64,000 nt of DNA. Origin: Metabacillus indicus LMG 22858 (GTDB lineage Bacteria; Bacillota; Bacilli; Bacillales; Bacillaceae). Under the pieces are notes generated by a model. It had not been told where the DNA came from. It did not search any database and saw only the letters and a list, made by a program, of their open reading frames with translations. Positions 63,025 through 64,000 of this stretch are shown one piece after another (position 1 is the stretch's first letter; the number at the start of each line of letters is the position of its first letter). The stretch covers positions 1,302,001 to 1,366,000 of the forward strand of contig NZ_JGVU02000002.1 in NCBI RefSeq assembly GCF_000708755.2, written 5' to 3'. Made by a program: the position numbers and the translations under genes.

Positions 63025-63678
63025 CTACATCTCTTGCAATAATTGTTTCAGATTGGCAGCCATCGCGTGACCAGGCTGAATCTCAAGCGCGCGCTCAAGC
63101 ATTTGAAGCGCTTTTTCAGGTTTTTCCTTAAATGCATATCCAACGCCTAGATTGTAAAAAGCATCAGCATGTTCTGGGTCCTTCTCAGCGACAATGCCAA
63201 ATTGCTTGATTGCTTCATCGAGCGCATCCTGCTGGGCAAGACAAAGAGCATACTGAAAACGTGCTTCTGTATCTTCTTCATTTAATTCTGCTGCTCTCTG
63301 CAAATAAGGAAGCGCCGGCAGCGGCTGTTCCGTCACCACATAGCTCATTCCCAGCATAAAGTAGACATCTGAATTGTCCATTCCTTTTTGTATCGCTTTT
63401 ACGAACATGTTTTTCGCCTGCTCATAGCGTTCCTGATCGTAATAAACACTTCCTGCTCCGTAATAAGCCGTAGTTGCCTCTTCATCAAGCCCAATGGCTT
63501 TTTCAAAAAACGAAATCGCTTTTTCAGGTTCTCCCACAGCTGCAAGCAGATTTCCGAAATTCACGTAGCAAACAGCATCATTCGGATTTTCTTCAATGGC
63601 TTCAGAAAAAAATCCTGCCGCCTTTTCAAAGTCGCCTTTTTGCATCGCTTCAATGCCCATTTTGTTTTTATCACTCAT
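63025..63678 (-). CDS. yrrB: Tetratricopeptide repeat protein (YrrB-like)
   Basis: A 217-residue protein of six TPR units, for example AMQKGDFEKAAGFFSEAIEE, then AVCYVNFGNLLAAVGEPEKA, repeated to EKALQMLERALEIQPG. ATG at 63678 with AAGGAAG; the longer frame to 63738 starts in the terminator. Scaffold with unknown partner. Confidence 0.93.
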   Translation of the reverse strand: MSDKNKMGIEAMQKGDFEKAAGFFSEAIEENPNDAVCYVNFGNLLAAVGEPEKAISFFEKAIGLDEEATTAYYGAGSVYYDQERYEQAKNMFVKAIQKGMDNSDVYFMLGMSYVVTEQPLPALPYLQRAAELNEEDTEARFQYALCLAQQDALDEAIKQFGIVAEKDPEHADAFYNLGVGYAFKEKPEKALQMLERALEIQPGHAMAANLKQLLQEM

Positions 63679-63705
63679 CTTTGGCACTTCCTTTCCCTTT
63701 AAAAG

Positions 63706-63740
63706 AAAAACCTCAACCGTTGCTGTTGAGGTTTTCATAA
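63706..63740. terminator. Terminator between mnmA and the TPR gene
   Basis: AAACCTCAAC / GTTGAGGTTT arms with A and T runs on both sides; on the minus strand it follows the mnmA stop. Confidence 0.88.
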
Positions 63741-63747
63741 GTCTGCA

Positions 63748-64000
63748 TTATCCGACATACCAGATTTTATCATCTTTTTTAAACACTTCGTCTATGGTTC
63801 CGCCGCCAAGACACTCGTCTCCGTTATAAAAAACGACCGCCTGTCCTGGTGTAATGGCTCTTACCGGCTTATCAAAGATAACCTGTGCTGTTTCAGCATC
63901 CGTCATTTTAACTTGAACGGCATGATCTTCCTGACGGTATCTGAATTTCGCCGTGCATGTAACCGTGCCCTCAGGCATCTTTCCCGACACCCAGCTGATG
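63748..64000 (-). CDS. mnmA: tRNA-specific 2-thiouridylase MnmA, C-terminal part (runs off the right edge)
   Basis: The last 83 codons of MnmA are visible: [20 protein letters not shown] and the beta-barrel end [19 protein letters not shown], finishing WYVG. MnmA installs 2-thiouridine at tRNA position 34. The internal methionine at 63990 is not a start; the frame continues to the window edge. The catalytic N-terminal P-loop domain is outside. Confidence 0.9.
   Translation of the reverse strand, partial: ISWVSGKMPEGTVTCTAKFRYRQEDHAVQVKMTDAETAQVIFDKPVRAITPGQAVVFYNGDECLGGGTIDEVFKKDDKIWYVG

Overview
This is a low-to-mid GC Bacillaceae chromosome segment, carried almost entirely on the minus strand. 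It follows the Bacillus subtilis yqfF-to-mnmA (pgpH, dnaK, comE, sigK, alaS, recD2) gene order closely. Genus cannot be fixed from the sequence; spore genes (spoIIP, gpr, sigK, sda, yqfC/yqfD, yjcZ- and yrzI-type small ORFs) make it an endospore former, and I would guess Bacillus or Metabacillus. Both edges cut genes: pgpH at the left and mnmA at the right. I see no rRNA, tRNA, CRISPR array, prophage or transposase.

Layout. 1-7.7 kb: pgpH (partial), phoH, yqfD, yqfC, yqfB, floA, nfeD, yqeY, rpsU. The nfeD-floA-yqfB unit has a good sigma-W-type promoter, and the yqfC-yqfD-phoH unit is separated from it by a hairpin that also covers the yqfC ribosome-binding site. 7.9-9.6 kb: a Na/Pi cotransporter and deoC. 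10-18.5 kb: the heat-shock operon hrcA-grpE-dnaK-dnaJ-prmA-rsmE-mtaB, with a CIRCE operator and a repeat element wedged between dnaK and dnaJ. 18.5-25.3 kb: hemW, lepA, a repeat-rich gap, then yqxA, spoIIP and gpr. 25.4-31.8 kb: rpsT, holA, yqzM and the comEC-comEB-comEA / comER competence locus. 31.9-36.9 kb: a tightly packed operon yqeG-yqeH-aroE-yhbY-nadD-yqeK-rsfS-yqeM (ribosome assembly, shikimate, NAD, stringent-response and stress-nucleotide functions). 37-41.4 kb: sda with DnaA boxes, pssA, a tandem array of tiny ORFs, uninterrupted sigK, and lipoprotein yqeF. 41.4-45.2 kb: reverse-transsulfuration operon yrrT-mtnN-mccA-mccB followed by what looks like a decayed yrhC. 45.5-54.8 kb: yrzA, yrrS-pbpI, greA, udk, the tRNA wobble-uridine hydroxylation/methylation genes (trhP2, trhP1, trmR), mltG, yrzB, yrrK. 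54.8-64 kb: yrzL, alaS under an alanine T-box, yrrI, yrzQ/yrzR-like small genes, yrrD, recD2, a TPR protein and mnmA.

The most interesting non-genic content is a dispersed modular repeat. Its core is a roughly 118-nt sequence that folds into one long hairpin; paired positions change together between copies, so the fold itself looks conserved. Copies occur as complete A-B-C elements, as core-only tandem arrays, and as deletion forms without the core. Other points worth attention are two unrelated arrays that share a 52-bp period, the sigma-E-like promoter inside the hairpin ahead of yqfC, the unusual sda translation start, and the tandem small-ORF cluster at 38.8-39.6 kb.
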